IMG/VR virus record: IMGVR_UViG_3300020601_000863
Location: 1-42,609 of that record
Length of the DNA stretch: 42,609 nt
From: a virus
Reading direction: 5' to 3' (one strand)
Shown here: positions 32,180 through 40,066 of the stretch, piece by piece
Layout: the number at the start of each line of letters is the position of its first letter
Numbering within the stretch: the stretch's first letter is position 1
The notes under the pieces: generated by a model
Told to the model about the DNA's origin: nothing
Database searches by the model: none
The model's input: the letters and a program-made list of their open reading frames with translations, nothing else
Program-made: the position numbers and the translations under genes

Positions 32180-32853
32180 TGAAAGTATTTGTAGGATACG
32201 ATACACGGGAAGATATTGCATATCAAGTGTGCAAGCACAGCATCCAAACAAGAAGCAAAGATGCAGTAGTACATCCGTTAAAACAACAAGAGCTTAGAGA
32301 TGCAGGATGGTATACTAGACCAGTTGATAAACTTGCAAGTACTGAATTTACCTTTACACGATTTCTTGTACCTGAACTAATGAACTTTAAAGGATGGGCA
32401 GTGTTTATGGACTGCGACATGTTGATTACTACAGACATTGCAGAACTATTTGCACAAGCAGACGATAGGTATGCAGTTATGTGTGTACAACACGATTACA
32501 CTCCTAAAGAAGGCATGAAGATGGACGGACAGAAACAAACTGTTTATCCACGCAAGAACTGGTCAAGTGTAATGTTGATCAACTGCGGTCATCCTAGCAA
32601 TGCTAGACTTACACAAGACTTAGTTAATGATCCAGAAATTAACGGAGCATATCTACATCGCCTTAGTTGGCTTAGGGACGAAGAAGTAGGTGCATTAGAT
32701 CACACCTGGAACTACTTAGTAGGCGTATACGATAACATCAAAACTCCTAAATTAATACATTATACAGAAGGCGGCCCATGGTTTGAAAATTATAGAAACT
32801 GCGAGTACCATACAGAATGGAAAATAGAATTACAGAATATGATGAGGTCCTAA
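32179..32853 (+). CDS. GT-A glycosyltransferase, GT8-like
   Basis: The 224-residue protein from ATG 32179 begins 'MKVFVGYDTREDIAYQVC' and has 'STEFTFTRFLVPELM' and 'WAVFMDCDMLITTDI' with the D-x-D motif (about 76-78). 'WSSVMLINCGHPSNARLT' and the late 'DHTWNYLVG', 'PKLIHYTEGGPWF' complete a GT8-like pattern. Such enzymes transfer glucose or galactose in LPS outer-core synthesis. The start overlaps the previous stop (TAATG) and the longer start at 32146 is not needed. It is followed by two GT-B-like genes. Confidence 0.8.
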   Translation: MKVFVGYDTREDIAYQVCKHSIQTRSKDAVVHPLKQQELRDAGWYTRPVDKLASTEFTFTRFLVPELMNFKGWAVFMDCDMLITTDIAELFAQADDRYAVMCVQHDYTPKEGMKMDGQKQTVYPRKNWSSVMLINCGHPSNARLTQDLVNDPEINGAYLHRLSWLRDEEVGALDHTWNYLVGVYDNIKTPKLIHYTEGGPWFENYRNCEYHTEWKIELQNMMRS

Positions 32854-33680
32854 TGGGTAAAGTAGTTGCAATTGACAGTGTAGGCGGATTTAATTGGAAC
32901 GCCAAAGGGCACGACTATGATCCTTATCTAAAAAGTTTTATTAAAGGCGCCGACGGCGCTGCTTCGAACTGGGACAAAGAAAAAGATACAACTTCAACTC
33001 TTGTTATTAGAGGCCTCGGCGGCGGCAGTCAAAAAGCAATCAAGCATTGCTGGAAAACAAATAGAGAATTTTATGCTATCGATACTGGTTATTTTGGTAA
33101 CTGGAAACACAAAAGATGGCATAGAATAACCCGTAACGCCTTACAGAATTCTGGACCAATAATTGAACGTTCGGATGATAGACTAACAACTATTATGGGT
33201 TCTTGGAATAATATTTGGAAACCATTTACTCCTGGCAGTAAGATTTTAGTATGCCCGCCCAGTGATAAAGTTATGAGTTTATGGGATCAAGGCACTGCTG
33301 AAGATTGGACTAATCAGCTAGTAGAAAAAATAAAAACATTAACTGATCGCCCTATAGAAATTAGAATGAAACCTAACAGAAGTTCTAGAGTAACTGATCA
33401 AACAATTCAACAAGCACTTGCTAATGATGTACATTGTTTAGTAACATATAATAGCATTGCTGCAACTGAAGCATTAATTGAAGGGAAATGTGCTATAAGT
33501 TTAGGCCCAAATGCTGCGCAAGTAATTGCAGAAACAGAGTTAAATAATATTGAAAATCCTAGAGTCCCGTCAGAAGATGAAATGTTTGCATTTATGAAAC
33601 ACTTATCGTATGCACAATTTACCCAAGAAGAAATGGAAAACGGATTTGCATGGAATACACTTCAGGAGACTATTCAGTGA
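32853..33680 (+). CDS. GT-B-like glycan protein, paralogue 1 of 3
   Basis: This 275-residue protein starts at ATG 32853, overlapping the previous stop (TAATG). The C-terminal half has 'DRPIEIRMKPNRSSR', 'HCLVTYNSIAATEALIEGKC' and 'IENPRVPSED', then 'FTQEEMENGFAWNTL'. The same order occurs in the genes at 33677 and 35441. The nucleotide-sugar-side pattern (R-x-x-P, then V-x-Y-N-S with a small residue-rich helix and G-x-x-x-x-x-L-G) resembles the C-terminal half of capsule-type GT-B enzymes such as KpsS/KpsC. The N-terminal half is short and the GT-B fold may be partial. The sugar is unknown; a Kdo donor is possible because kdsA and kdsB are in the window. Confidence 0.6.
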   Translation: MGKVVAIDSVGGFNWNAKGHDYDPYLKSFIKGADGAASNWDKEKDTTSTLVIRGLGGGSQKAIKHCWKTNREFYAIDTGYFGNWKHKRWHRITRNALQNSGPIIERSDDRLTTIMGSWNNIWKPFTPGSKILVCPPSDKVMSLWDQGTAEDWTNQLVEKIKTLTDRPIEIRMKPNRSSRVTDQTIQQALANDVHCLVTYNSIAATEALIEGKCAISLGPNAAQVIAETELNNIENPRVPSEDEMFAFMKHLSYAQFTQEEMENGFAWNTLQETIQ

Positions 33681-34609
33681 CTATAAAAGTAGCATCGTAT
33701 CTAATGGGTATTCCTCCAGGCAACACTAATCCTGAAAAACCAGCAATCATTGTTAACTTCATTGAAGGTGTATGGCGCTCCGGAGATCAAGGAACTATTG
33801 TAACTGACTATACTCCTGTAAATGCAGATGTAGCAGTAGTGCAGGGGTTTGTTCACGAAAATAGTAAAAACAGTTTGCATTTAAAATTACGACAAGATGT
33901 ATTTGAAAAACAAAAACGAGATAATAAGCGTAGCATTATTGTAGACAGTAATTTATTTTTGTATGCTGATCCTCAAAATCGTAATAAATTTTTAAGATTT
34001 AGTTACGACGGTATTTTTCCAAATACCGGCGAATACTGTAACGCAACTCCTGATCCTGCTCGGTGGAATTTAATTCAACAACGTTTAGGTATTTCGTTAA
34101 AGCCAATGCAACACAACGGAAAAAATATATTAATTTGCTGTCAGCGAGACGGAGGATGGAGCATGGGCGGGCAAGCAGTACTTCCTTGGTTAATTAAAAC
34201 TATTACCCATGTTAAAAAGTATTCAGATAGACCCATAGTTATTAGATTTCATCCAGGCGATAAAAAAATACTAGAACATAAACGTGCATTGGCTAGATAC
34301 AGAATGACAAATGTAACTATAACTCATAGTGCAAACTTACTACAAGATTTTGAAAATGCACATGCTGTCATTAATTACAATAGCAGTCCTGCTGTTGCTG
34401 CTGCTATACAGGGTGTTCCTGTATTTGTGTTAGACGCTGACAGGAGCCAAGCAGCAGCCGTTGCCCATTCTGATTTAAAAGATTTAGAAAATATAAAAGA
34501 ATTTGATAGAGAACTTTGGGTCCAAAAAATGGCGCAGATGCACTGGACATTAGACGAACTTAAAGACGGAACAGCATGGACACATTTAAGGAAGTGGGCA
34601 ACAAAATGA
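33677..34609 (+). CDS. GT-B-like glycan protein, paralogue 2 of 3
   Basis: This 310-residue protein starts at GTG 33677, which overlaps the previous stop (GTGA) and has AGGAG eight bases upstream. The reading frame extends back to 33650 but that part lies inside the previous gene. The C-terminal half repeats the paralogue pattern: 'SDRPIVIRFHPGDKK', 'ENAHAVINYNSSPAVAAAIQ', 'GVPVFVLDADRSQAAAVAHS' and 'WTLDELKDGTAWTHL'. An R-x-H-P motif is present, as in capsule-type GT-B enzymes. The N-terminal part ('MGIPPGNTNPEKPAIIVNF') differs from the other two copies, suggesting a different acceptor. Confidence 0.65.
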   Translation: MTIKVASYLMGIPPGNTNPEKPAIIVNFIEGVWRSGDQGTIVTDYTPVNADVAVVQGFVHENSKNSLHLKLRQDVFEKQKRDNKRSIIVDSNLFLYADPQNRNKFLRFSYDGIFPNTGEYCNATPDPARWNLIQQRLGISLKPMQHNGKNILICCQRDGGWSMGGQAVLPWLIKTITHVKKYSDRPIVIRFHPGDKKILEHKRALARYRMTNVTITHSANLLQDFENAHAVINYNSSPAVAAAIQGVPVFVLDADRSQAAAVAHSDLKDLENIKEFDRELWVQKMAQMHWTLDELKDGTAWTHLRKWATK

Positions 34610-35451
34610 ATAAACAAATTACAGTAGTAACAACATTTCATCCGTCAGGGTTAGTAAAATACGGACAGCGTTTTTTAGACAGCTTTGCTGCAAAAGTAGA
34701 CAAGCGTATTAAGCTGCTAGTATATGCAGAAGATTGTATTCCTCGTAATCCTGATCCAATTCGTATTGAAATATTAGATGCAAAAGCAGTGCTACCTAAA
34801 TTAAATGCATTTAAAGACAAATGGCGTGATGTGCCTAAAGCTAACGGAGACGTTAGCAATGAACCACAGCGTCACACACGCAAGGATTGGAACAAAGAAT
34901 TCAAGTGGGATGCAGTTAGGTTCGCTAATAAAACATACGCAGTGTATGACGCTTGTACACGCTCTAAGGGGTGGTGTGTGTGGATGGATGCAGACAGCTT
35001 TATTCACAGTCCTTGGAATTACGAAGACTTTGCAGAACTACTTCCTAACAATGCTTATATCACATATGTTGGTAGAGGTAAAGGATCGCAGACTTGGCCA
35101 GAGTGTGGCTTCTACGGTATGAATCTAAATCATCCTGTGTGCCACAGTTTCTTAGAAGACTTTGAGCGTATGTACGAGGATGCTGAGAACGGTATCTTTA
35201 CATTAGAAGAATGGCACGACAGTTATGTGTTTGGCGAGCTGCTAAAGAAATATAGCGAATTTCCATCACACGATTACAGTGCAGAAATGTATCTCAAAGA
35301 AGCAAAGTCAGGCGGCGGAGGGCATCCTCTTATTAATGGTCCACTAGGCAAGTGGATGGATCATATGAAAGGTGGACGCAAGGATACAGGTAAGTCACAA
35401 AAGAAAGACATTATGGTTAATAGAACAGAAGCATACTGGAATGAAATTTAG
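34606..35451 (+). CDS. GT-A-like glycosyltransferase
   Basis: The 281-residue protein from ATG 34606 overlaps the previous stop (ATGA). 'QITVVTTFHPSGLVKYGQRF' opens a nucleotide-sugar fold, and 'WCVWMDADSFIHSPW' (about 128-142) supplies D-x-D. 'GFYGMNLNHPVCHSFL' and 'EEWHDSYVFGELLKKY' follow, and a Gly-rich stretch and Lys-rich tail end it. It belongs to a GT-A family distinct from the 32179 gene. It lies between two GT-B-like paralogues, consistent with an assembly line that adds several sugars. Donor and acceptor are unknown. Confidence 0.7.
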   Translation: MNKQITVVTTFHPSGLVKYGQRFLDSFAAKVDKRIKLLVYAEDCIPRNPDPIRIEILDAKAVLPKLNAFKDKWRDVPKANGDVSNEPQRHTRKDWNKEFKWDAVRFANKTYAVYDACTRSKGWCVWMDADSFIHSPWNYEDFAELLPNNAYITYVGRGKGSQTWPECGFYGMNLNHPVCHSFLEDFERMYEDAENGIFTLEEWHDSYVFGELLKKYSEFPSHDYSAEMYLKEAKSGGGGHPLINGPLGKWMDHMKGGRKDTGKSQKKDIMVNRTEAYWNEI

Positions 35452-36292
35452 TTTATGGACACAATATGGCGCACTTAATAGCAAACCTGTCTTTGATGCT
35501 TTTCGAGAGGGTTGTCGCGCCCTTGGTTTTAGCACTGACGATAATAGCAATGACTCCGACGTTGATGTTATTTGGAGCGTACTGTTTAACGGAAGAATGG
35601 CTCAAAACCAACTTGTTTGGAAGAACGCACAGAACAAAAAGAAACCAGTTATAGTACTTGAAGTCGGTGGAATTAAACGAGGCACAACTTGGAAGGTGGG
35701 ATTAAATGGTATTAATAGAGATGCTTATTTTGGGGATATGGGGAATACTAGTGACCGTGCTAATCTTCTCGGACTTGTTTTAAAGCCCTGGCGTACAGAC
35801 GGCGAGTATATACTAATAGCAGGTCAGCACGATAAAAGTTTGCAGTGGCAACATATGCCTAGGATGAGTCAATGGGTGATGAATACTATAGATGGCATAA
35901 GAGCACATACTGATCGTCCTATATTGTTTCGGCCTCATCCTCGATGCCCATTACAACATATCGAAAAAGAATTTAAAAATGTATACAGGCAAAATCCTGT
36001 AAAATTAAATGGTACATATGATGACTTTGATATGTCGTTTAACAACGTACACGCTACTGTAAGCTACAGCAGCAACCCGGGCATACACAGTGTACTAAAC
36101 GGCGTTCCGGCGTTTGTAGGGTCCGCATCTTTAGCGTATGACGTCGGTAATGACATTGACTTTATGCACGATATAGAATCTCCAATGATGCCAGATAGAA
36201 CACAATGGCTCAATGACTACGCTCACACTGAATACACTATAGAAGAAATTGCAGCAGGATTACCATTAAATAACTTGACAAGTAAGCTATAA
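35441..36292 (+). CDS. GT-B-like glycan protein, paralogue 3 of 3
   Basis: This 283-residue protein starts at ATG 35441 ('MKFSLWTQYGALNSKPVFDA'), overlapping the previous gene by 11 bases; the open frame back to 35372 is inside that gene. It has 'TDRPILFRPHPRCPLQHIEK', 'VHATVSYSSNPGIHSVLNGV', 'PAFVGSASLAYDVGN' and 'YTIEEIAAGLPLNNL', the same order as paralogues 1 and 2. This copy is closest to the capsule-type GT-B pattern (R-P-H-P, then V-S-Y-S-S-N). It is the last gene of the run; a sigma70 -35 element starts inside its final codons for the next gene. Confidence 0.65.
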   Translation: MKFSLWTQYGALNSKPVFDAFREGCRALGFSTDDNSNDSDVDVIWSVLFNGRMAQNQLVWKNAQNKKKPVIVLEVGGIKRGTTWKVGLNGINRDAYFGDMGNTSDRANLLGLVLKPWRTDGEYILIAGQHDKSLQWQHMPRMSQWVMNTIDGIRAHTDRPILFRPHPRCPLQHIEKEFKNVYRQNPVKLNGTYDDFDMSFNNVHATVSYSSNPGIHSVLNGVPAFVGSASLAYDVGNDIDFMHDIESPMMPDRTQWLNDYAHTEYTIEEIAAGLPLNNLTSKL

Positions 36293-36303
36293 TACGTTAT
36301 ACT
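36275..36303 (+). promoter_or_regulatory. Sigma70-type promoter, leaderless geometry, before the uvsW block
   Basis: TTGACA (36275-36280), a 17-base spacer and TATACT (36298-36303). Six bases separate the -10 from the ATG at 36310, the same distance as at hldE, and no Shine-Dalgarno sequence is present. Transcription should start at or beside the ATG. Confidence 0.85.
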
Positions 36304-36309
36304 ACTTGT

Positions 36310-37479
36310 ATGGCTGAGAAAACAATAGAATCATATCTTGAATTATTGACTGGACTACAAGGGAATGTATCTTTTGTAATCCAATCTAGCGATCAAACAA
36401 TTCTTCGAAGTATTGCACGCCAAGTGCATAAAGGAGTTGCACTTACTGATCGTCAGTACGAAGTAGTTAAAGAAAAACTACTATCATACGCTGATCAATT
36501 TACTGCGTTAGAGTATGATGTAGTTGGTGCTGTTAATATACTACGGAACCCATTGCGTCAGATTGACAGAACCAAATATATTAAAATTATAGACAATACT
36601 ATTAAAATTAGATTTCCGTTTAGTAAGAAAGATATTATAAAATTAGAATTAGCTAAAACTAATGCTACCGGATATGAGCACAGTAAAGGATCACACGAGC
36701 ATACATTTGAATATTCAGAACAAAGTGTATTTTCAATCTTAACTGAATTTGTCGATACAAGTTTTGAGATTGATGCAGAACTAATCGATGTTTATAATAA
36801 AATTAAACAAATAAAAAACTCACATGAAAATTATATTCCTGGTATCTATAACTTAGAACTTAAGAATGTTAATGCAACTGCTCGCAAATTAATAGTAGAC
36901 GAATTAGGCGATCTTGATCAAACAAACTTAATCAAATATGTTGATAGAAGATTTAAGTATGGTATCGAAACTATTGATACCTTGCCAGACGATACACTAT
37001 TAAACAAGATAGCTTATCGAGAAACAGCACAGCTCATGTTAAGTCCAATTGAATATGATACACAATCGGTATTATCTGCTCTTTGGGATTTAGATAGATT
37101 TCCGTTGTTAATAATTTTAGATAAAATTAATGCAGAAGAACAGCTACACGAATTAGTAACTTATTATAGAGACATATTGCCGTTTGAATCATCAAGTGTT
37201 CTTTTTAGACTAGACGGAAGTGATGTAGGATTTAATACATTAGTAAAAGATAGGAAATTGAATAATTGGGTTGACAAATCAACAAAAATAGTATATATTA
37301 GTACAGATACATTACCGAAACTCTTAGTTAACGGTGACTGGAAACCACACACTGCTATCTCTTATAACAGTAGATTAGATAGACTAGTAAACGCTTATGT
37401 AGAATTCAATTGCGACTTAATTGTTTATAGAGAAGAGAGCATGAGCCCATTTAGGAAGTATTCAAAATTTTATGGCTAG
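36310..37479 (+). CDS. Unknown protein paired with UvsW
   Basis: No family is recognised. This 389-residue protein begins with a helical region ('IESYLELLTGLQGNVSFVIQ', then 'VALTDRQYEVVKEKLLSY'). The 'LTDRQ' piece resembles a short helical motif found in some phage proteins of replication modules. The remainder is mixed alpha/beta, with 'FPLLIILDK' and 'FESSSVLFRLDGSD' that look like Rossmann strands without a P-loop. It overlaps uvsW by eight bases and shares its early sigma70 promoter, so it probably serves recombination or replication. A degenerate helicase-like or clamp-type partner is conceivable but not shown. Confidence 0.6.
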   Translation: MAEKTIESYLELLTGLQGNVSFVIQSSDQTILRSIARQVHKGVALTDRQYEVVKEKLLSYADQFTALEYDVVGAVNILRNPLRQIDRTKYIKIIDNTIKIRFPFSKKDIIKLELAKTNATGYEHSKGSHEHTFEYSEQSVFSILTEFVDTSFEIDAELIDVYNKIKQIKNSHENYIPGIYNLELKNVNATARKLIVDELGDLDQTNLIKYVDRRFKYGIETIDTLPDDTLLNKIAYRETAQLMLSPIEYDTQSVLSALWDLDRFPLLIILDKINAEEQLHELVTYYRDILPFESSSVLFRLDGSDVGFNTLVKDRKLNNWVDKSTKIVYISTDTLPKLLVNGDWKPHTAISYNSRLDRLVNAYVEFNCDLIVYREESMSPFRKYSKFYG

Positions 37480-38935
37480 TTGTAGATTAATAATTGAAGA
37501 CGAAGTAAACATCAAACTAGAAGGACTAGATGTAGATGTACGAAGAAAGCTCGCCAATGCTCTTAAGTTTGAAGTGCCTTATGCTAAACACATGCCCCAG
37601 TATAAACTGGGACGATGGGACGGTAAAGTTGCTTTTTTTGGCATTGGCGGTACAGGCTACGTCAATCATCTTGATGTTGTTTGTGATATTCTTGGAAAAA
37701 ATAATGTCGAAATAGTAGACATTCAAGACAACAGACACCCTATTACTTTAAAGTTTACACCAGTAACAGAAAGCTACTGGGCTGACCAAGGTGTTAAATG
37801 GCCTAAAGGTCATCCTGCTGAAGGCGAAGACATTATGCTTCGAGACTATCAAGTTGATGCAATTAACAACTTCTTAGCTAACCCGCAGAGCTTGCAACAG
37901 ATTGCTACTGGTGCAGGTAAGACAATTACTACAGCAACATTATCGCATATGGTCGAGCCGTACGGACGTAGTCTAGTTATTGTTCCAAACAAGTCACTTG
38001 TTGAACAAACTGAAGAAGACTACATCAATTGCGGACTTGACGTTGGGGTGTACTTCGGAGACAGAAAGAATCTCGGTAAGACTCATACTATTTGTACTTG
38101 GCAGAGTTTGAATATTCTTGACAAGAAACACAAGGACGGAAGTGCAGTATTATCACTTGCAGAGTTCCTTGAAGGTGTGAGCGCAGTTATTGTCGACGAA
38201 GTACACCAGGCCAAAGCAGAAGTGCTAAAGAATTTGCTTACACGAAACTTAAGAAATGCTCCAATTCGCTGGGGACTAACTGGTACAGTGCCCAAAGAGA
38301 AGTTTGAATTTGAAAGTATTCACGCAAGTCTAGGTCCAGTGATTGGACAGATTACAGCAAAAGAATTACAAGACAAAGGCGTGCTATCAGAGTGTCATGT
38401 TAATGTATGTCAGCTAATTGATACAGTAGTGCATACTGATTATCAAAGCGAATTAAAATACCTAACAACTAATACTGAACGCTTAGAATACATTGGCAAG
38501 ATGATGAACAAGGTATCGCAAACAGGCAACACACTTATTCTTGTAGACAGAATTAGTGCCGGACAAGCATTAGCCGAGATGATTCCGGGCAGTACATTTA
38601 TTAGCGGTGCTGTTAAAGTAAAAGACAGGAAAGAAACATATGATACGATTCGTGAAGGGACTAATGAGGTCATTATCGCAACCTACGGAGTCGCCGCTGT
38701 TGGACTTAATATACCGAGGATCTTTAATCTTGTTCTTCTTGAACCTGGCAAGTCTTTTGTTCGTGTTATTCAGAGCATTGGTAGAGGCGTAAGAAAGGCT
38801 AAAGACAAAGACTTCGTACAAATATGGGACTTGACATCGACGTGCAAGTTTGCGAAGCGGCATTTAACTCAGCGTAAGAAATTCTATACTGAAGCTCAAT
38901 ACCCATTTACGATTGAAAAAATAGACTGGAATTAA
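37472..38935 (+). CDS. uvsW: UvsW SF2 helicase
   Basis: This 487-residue protein starts with a small substrate-binding domain ('DVRRKLANALKFEVPYAKHM', 'YKLGRWDGKVAFF') like the UvsW N-terminus. It has helicase motifs I 'ATGAGKTI' (about 144-151), Ia 'LVIVPNKSLVEQT', II 'VIVDEVHQ' (about 238-245), III 'GLTGTVPK', and late motifs 'EVIIATYGVAAVGLNIPRI' and 'RVIQSIGRGVRK'. UvsW remodels branched DNA and R-loops and unwinds origin RNA to switch T4 replication to the recombination mode. The length is close to T4 UvsW. It follows the unknown protein with an 8-base overlap. Confidence 0.95.
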   Translation: MASCRLIIEDEVNIKLEGLDVDVRRKLANALKFEVPYAKHMPQYKLGRWDGKVAFFGIGGTGYVNHLDVVCDILGKNNVEIVDIQDNRHPITLKFTPVTESYWADQGVKWPKGHPAEGEDIMLRDYQVDAINNFLANPQSLQQIATGAGKTITTATLSHMVEPYGRSLVIVPNKSLVEQTEEDYINCGLDVGVYFGDRKNLGKTHTICTWQSLNILDKKHKDGSAVLSLAEFLEGVSAVIVDEVHQAKAEVLKNLLTRNLRNAPIRWGLTGTVPKEKFEFESIHASLGPVIGQITAKELQDKGVLSECHVNVCQLIDTVVHTDYQSELKYLTTNTERLEYIGKMMNKVSQTGNTLILVDRISAGQALAEMIPGSTFISGAVKVKDRKETYDTIREGTNEVIIATYGVAAVGLNIPRIFNLVLLEPGKSFVRVIQSIGRGVRKAKDKDFVQIWDLTSTCKFAKRHLTQRKKFYTEAQYPFTIEKIDWN

Positions 38936-38940
38936 AAATT

Positions 38941-39447
38941 ATGAGAATTTTAACATTAGAAAATAAATGCTTTAACTTAGATGATTTGCCTGATCAAATT
39001 GAAGACGATGTACGATTTAGTGTACTAGATAATAGCGATCCTAAAAATCCGGATTTTTTCTTTGTACCATTAATTTTTCTAGAATCATTTAGTGCACCTG
39101 CAATGGTATTAGATATTGGCGGACAAGAAATTACAATGCCAGTAGATTGGAGTATTGCAGTAGGCTGTTCAGAAAGCGGAACTGACTTAGAAATACTTCC
39201 ATTAACAAGTATTAACGATCGAGGGTTTGAAGCATTTTTGTATAATCCGTTGAAGAGCTTTAAAACAGACTTTGCATCTATTAATATTGTAAACTTCTAT
39301 ACAGATGTAAAATGGTATTTTCCTAAAATGAAAAACGGACAATTACTAAGTGTTCCGATTACAGAAGGAACAAATCCGTTATGTGCATTTTTTGTAAAAG
39401 ATATTAGTAGACAATGTGAAATTATTGAATATGAAAGGTTAATGTAA
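38941..39447 (+). CDS. Conserved protein downstream of uvsW, unknown
   Basis: This 168-residue protein has mixed beta-rich composition, with 'PDFFFVPLIFLESFSAPAMV', 'MPVDWSIAVGCSESGTDLEI', 'LPLTSINDRGFEAFLYNPLK' and 'VKWYFPKMKNGQLLSVPI'. I recall near-identical patterns in marine T4-like phages, where the product is uncharacterised. It has no transmembrane segment and no known catalytic motif. It begins five bases after uvsW and abuts the cupin gene, so it is probably co-transcribed with both. Confidence 0.65.
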   Translation: MRILTLENKCFNLDDLPDQIEDDVRFSVLDNSDPKNPDFFFVPLIFLESFSAPAMVLDIGGQEITMPVDWSIAVGCSESGTDLEILPLTSINDRGFEAFLYNPLKSFKTDFASINIVNFYTDVKWYFPKMKNGQLLSVPITEGTNPLCAFFVKDISRQCEIIEYERLM

Positions 39448-39801
39448 ATGTCAATTAAAGCAGGCAAAATTTGGGGATCAACGGAATTAATTCACGCAAA
39501 TGGCGTACTAGAATTTCACCGTATCGAATACAAAGCAGGATTTAAATGTTCAGAACATGAACACGAATTTAAATGGAATGGCTTCTTTGTAGAATCAGGT
39601 AAGATGCTTATACGTGTATGGCAAGACGATCAAGGACTAGTCGATGAAACTATCTTAGGCCCAGGCGAATTTACACAAGTTAAGCCAGGCAAGATTCATC
39701 AGTTCGAAGGCATCGAAGATGGTGTTGCATTTGAATTGTATTGGGCAGAGTTCAATCACAGTGACATTAAACGCCGCACAAGCGGAACAGCAGTTGGCTA
39801 A
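39448..39801 (+). CDS. Cupin-domain protein
   Basis: This 117-residue one-domain cupin has 'KCSEHEHEFKWNGFFVESGK' (His-x-His and the downstream Glu), then 'GPGEFTQVKPGKIHQF', which supplies the fourth ligand. Similar proteins, starting 'KAGKIWG', are known to me from marine T4-like phages. The function is unknown; most such cupins bind a metal and act on sugars or small acids. Its start follows the previous stop directly. It is different from the two sugar-phosphate cupins at 5815 and 31403. Confidence 0.75.
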   Translation: MSIKAGKIWGSTELIHANGVLEFHRIEYKAGFKCSEHEHEFKWNGFFVESGKMLIRVWQDDQGLVDETILGPGEFTQVKPGKIHQFEGIEDGVAFELYWAEFNHSDIKRRTSGTAVG

Positions 39802-40066
39802 TTTGGGCGCACTTATCTCAGGTGAAGCATTGATATATGAGCGTAGCGACGGTGTTGTCTACGCTCGTTATCGTGACCCTCCTAATAACAAATTGCCACG
39901 CTGGATAGTAGGTGGTGACCCTGCAGGAGTAGCTAGAGCACAAGGCGATTTATTGTCATATAGTGACTGGCAAGATTTATGTAGACTTGCCCAAGAACAT
40001 CCTACATTAGAAAAGTTATTAGATCAATTAATAACAATGTATTACGTAGTAAAGGACGACAAATGA
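39761..40066 (+). CDS. Small unknown protein before kdsA
   Basis: This protein of about 101 residues starts at a GTG at 39761 that overlaps the cupin by 41 bases; the frame is open back to ATG 39719, so the start is uncertain and neither site has a clear RBS. The core 'LANLGALISGEALIYERSDG' and 'VVYARYRDPPNNKLPRWIVG' is well formed and looks like real coding sequence rather than a shadow of the cupin. Its stop overlaps the kdsA ATG by four bases. No function is recognised. A link to Kdo synthesis is only positional. Confidence 0.6.
   Translation: MTLNAAQAEQQLANLGALISGEALIYERSDGVVYARYRDPPNNKLPRWIVGGDPAGVARAQGDLLSYSDWQDLCRLAQEHPTLEKLLDQLITMYYVVKDDK

Noticed and set aside
36288-36293. TATAAT as the -10 for the gene at 36310
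   Set aside because: It is only seven bases from the TTGACA; TATACT at 36298-36303 gives the required 17-base spacer.
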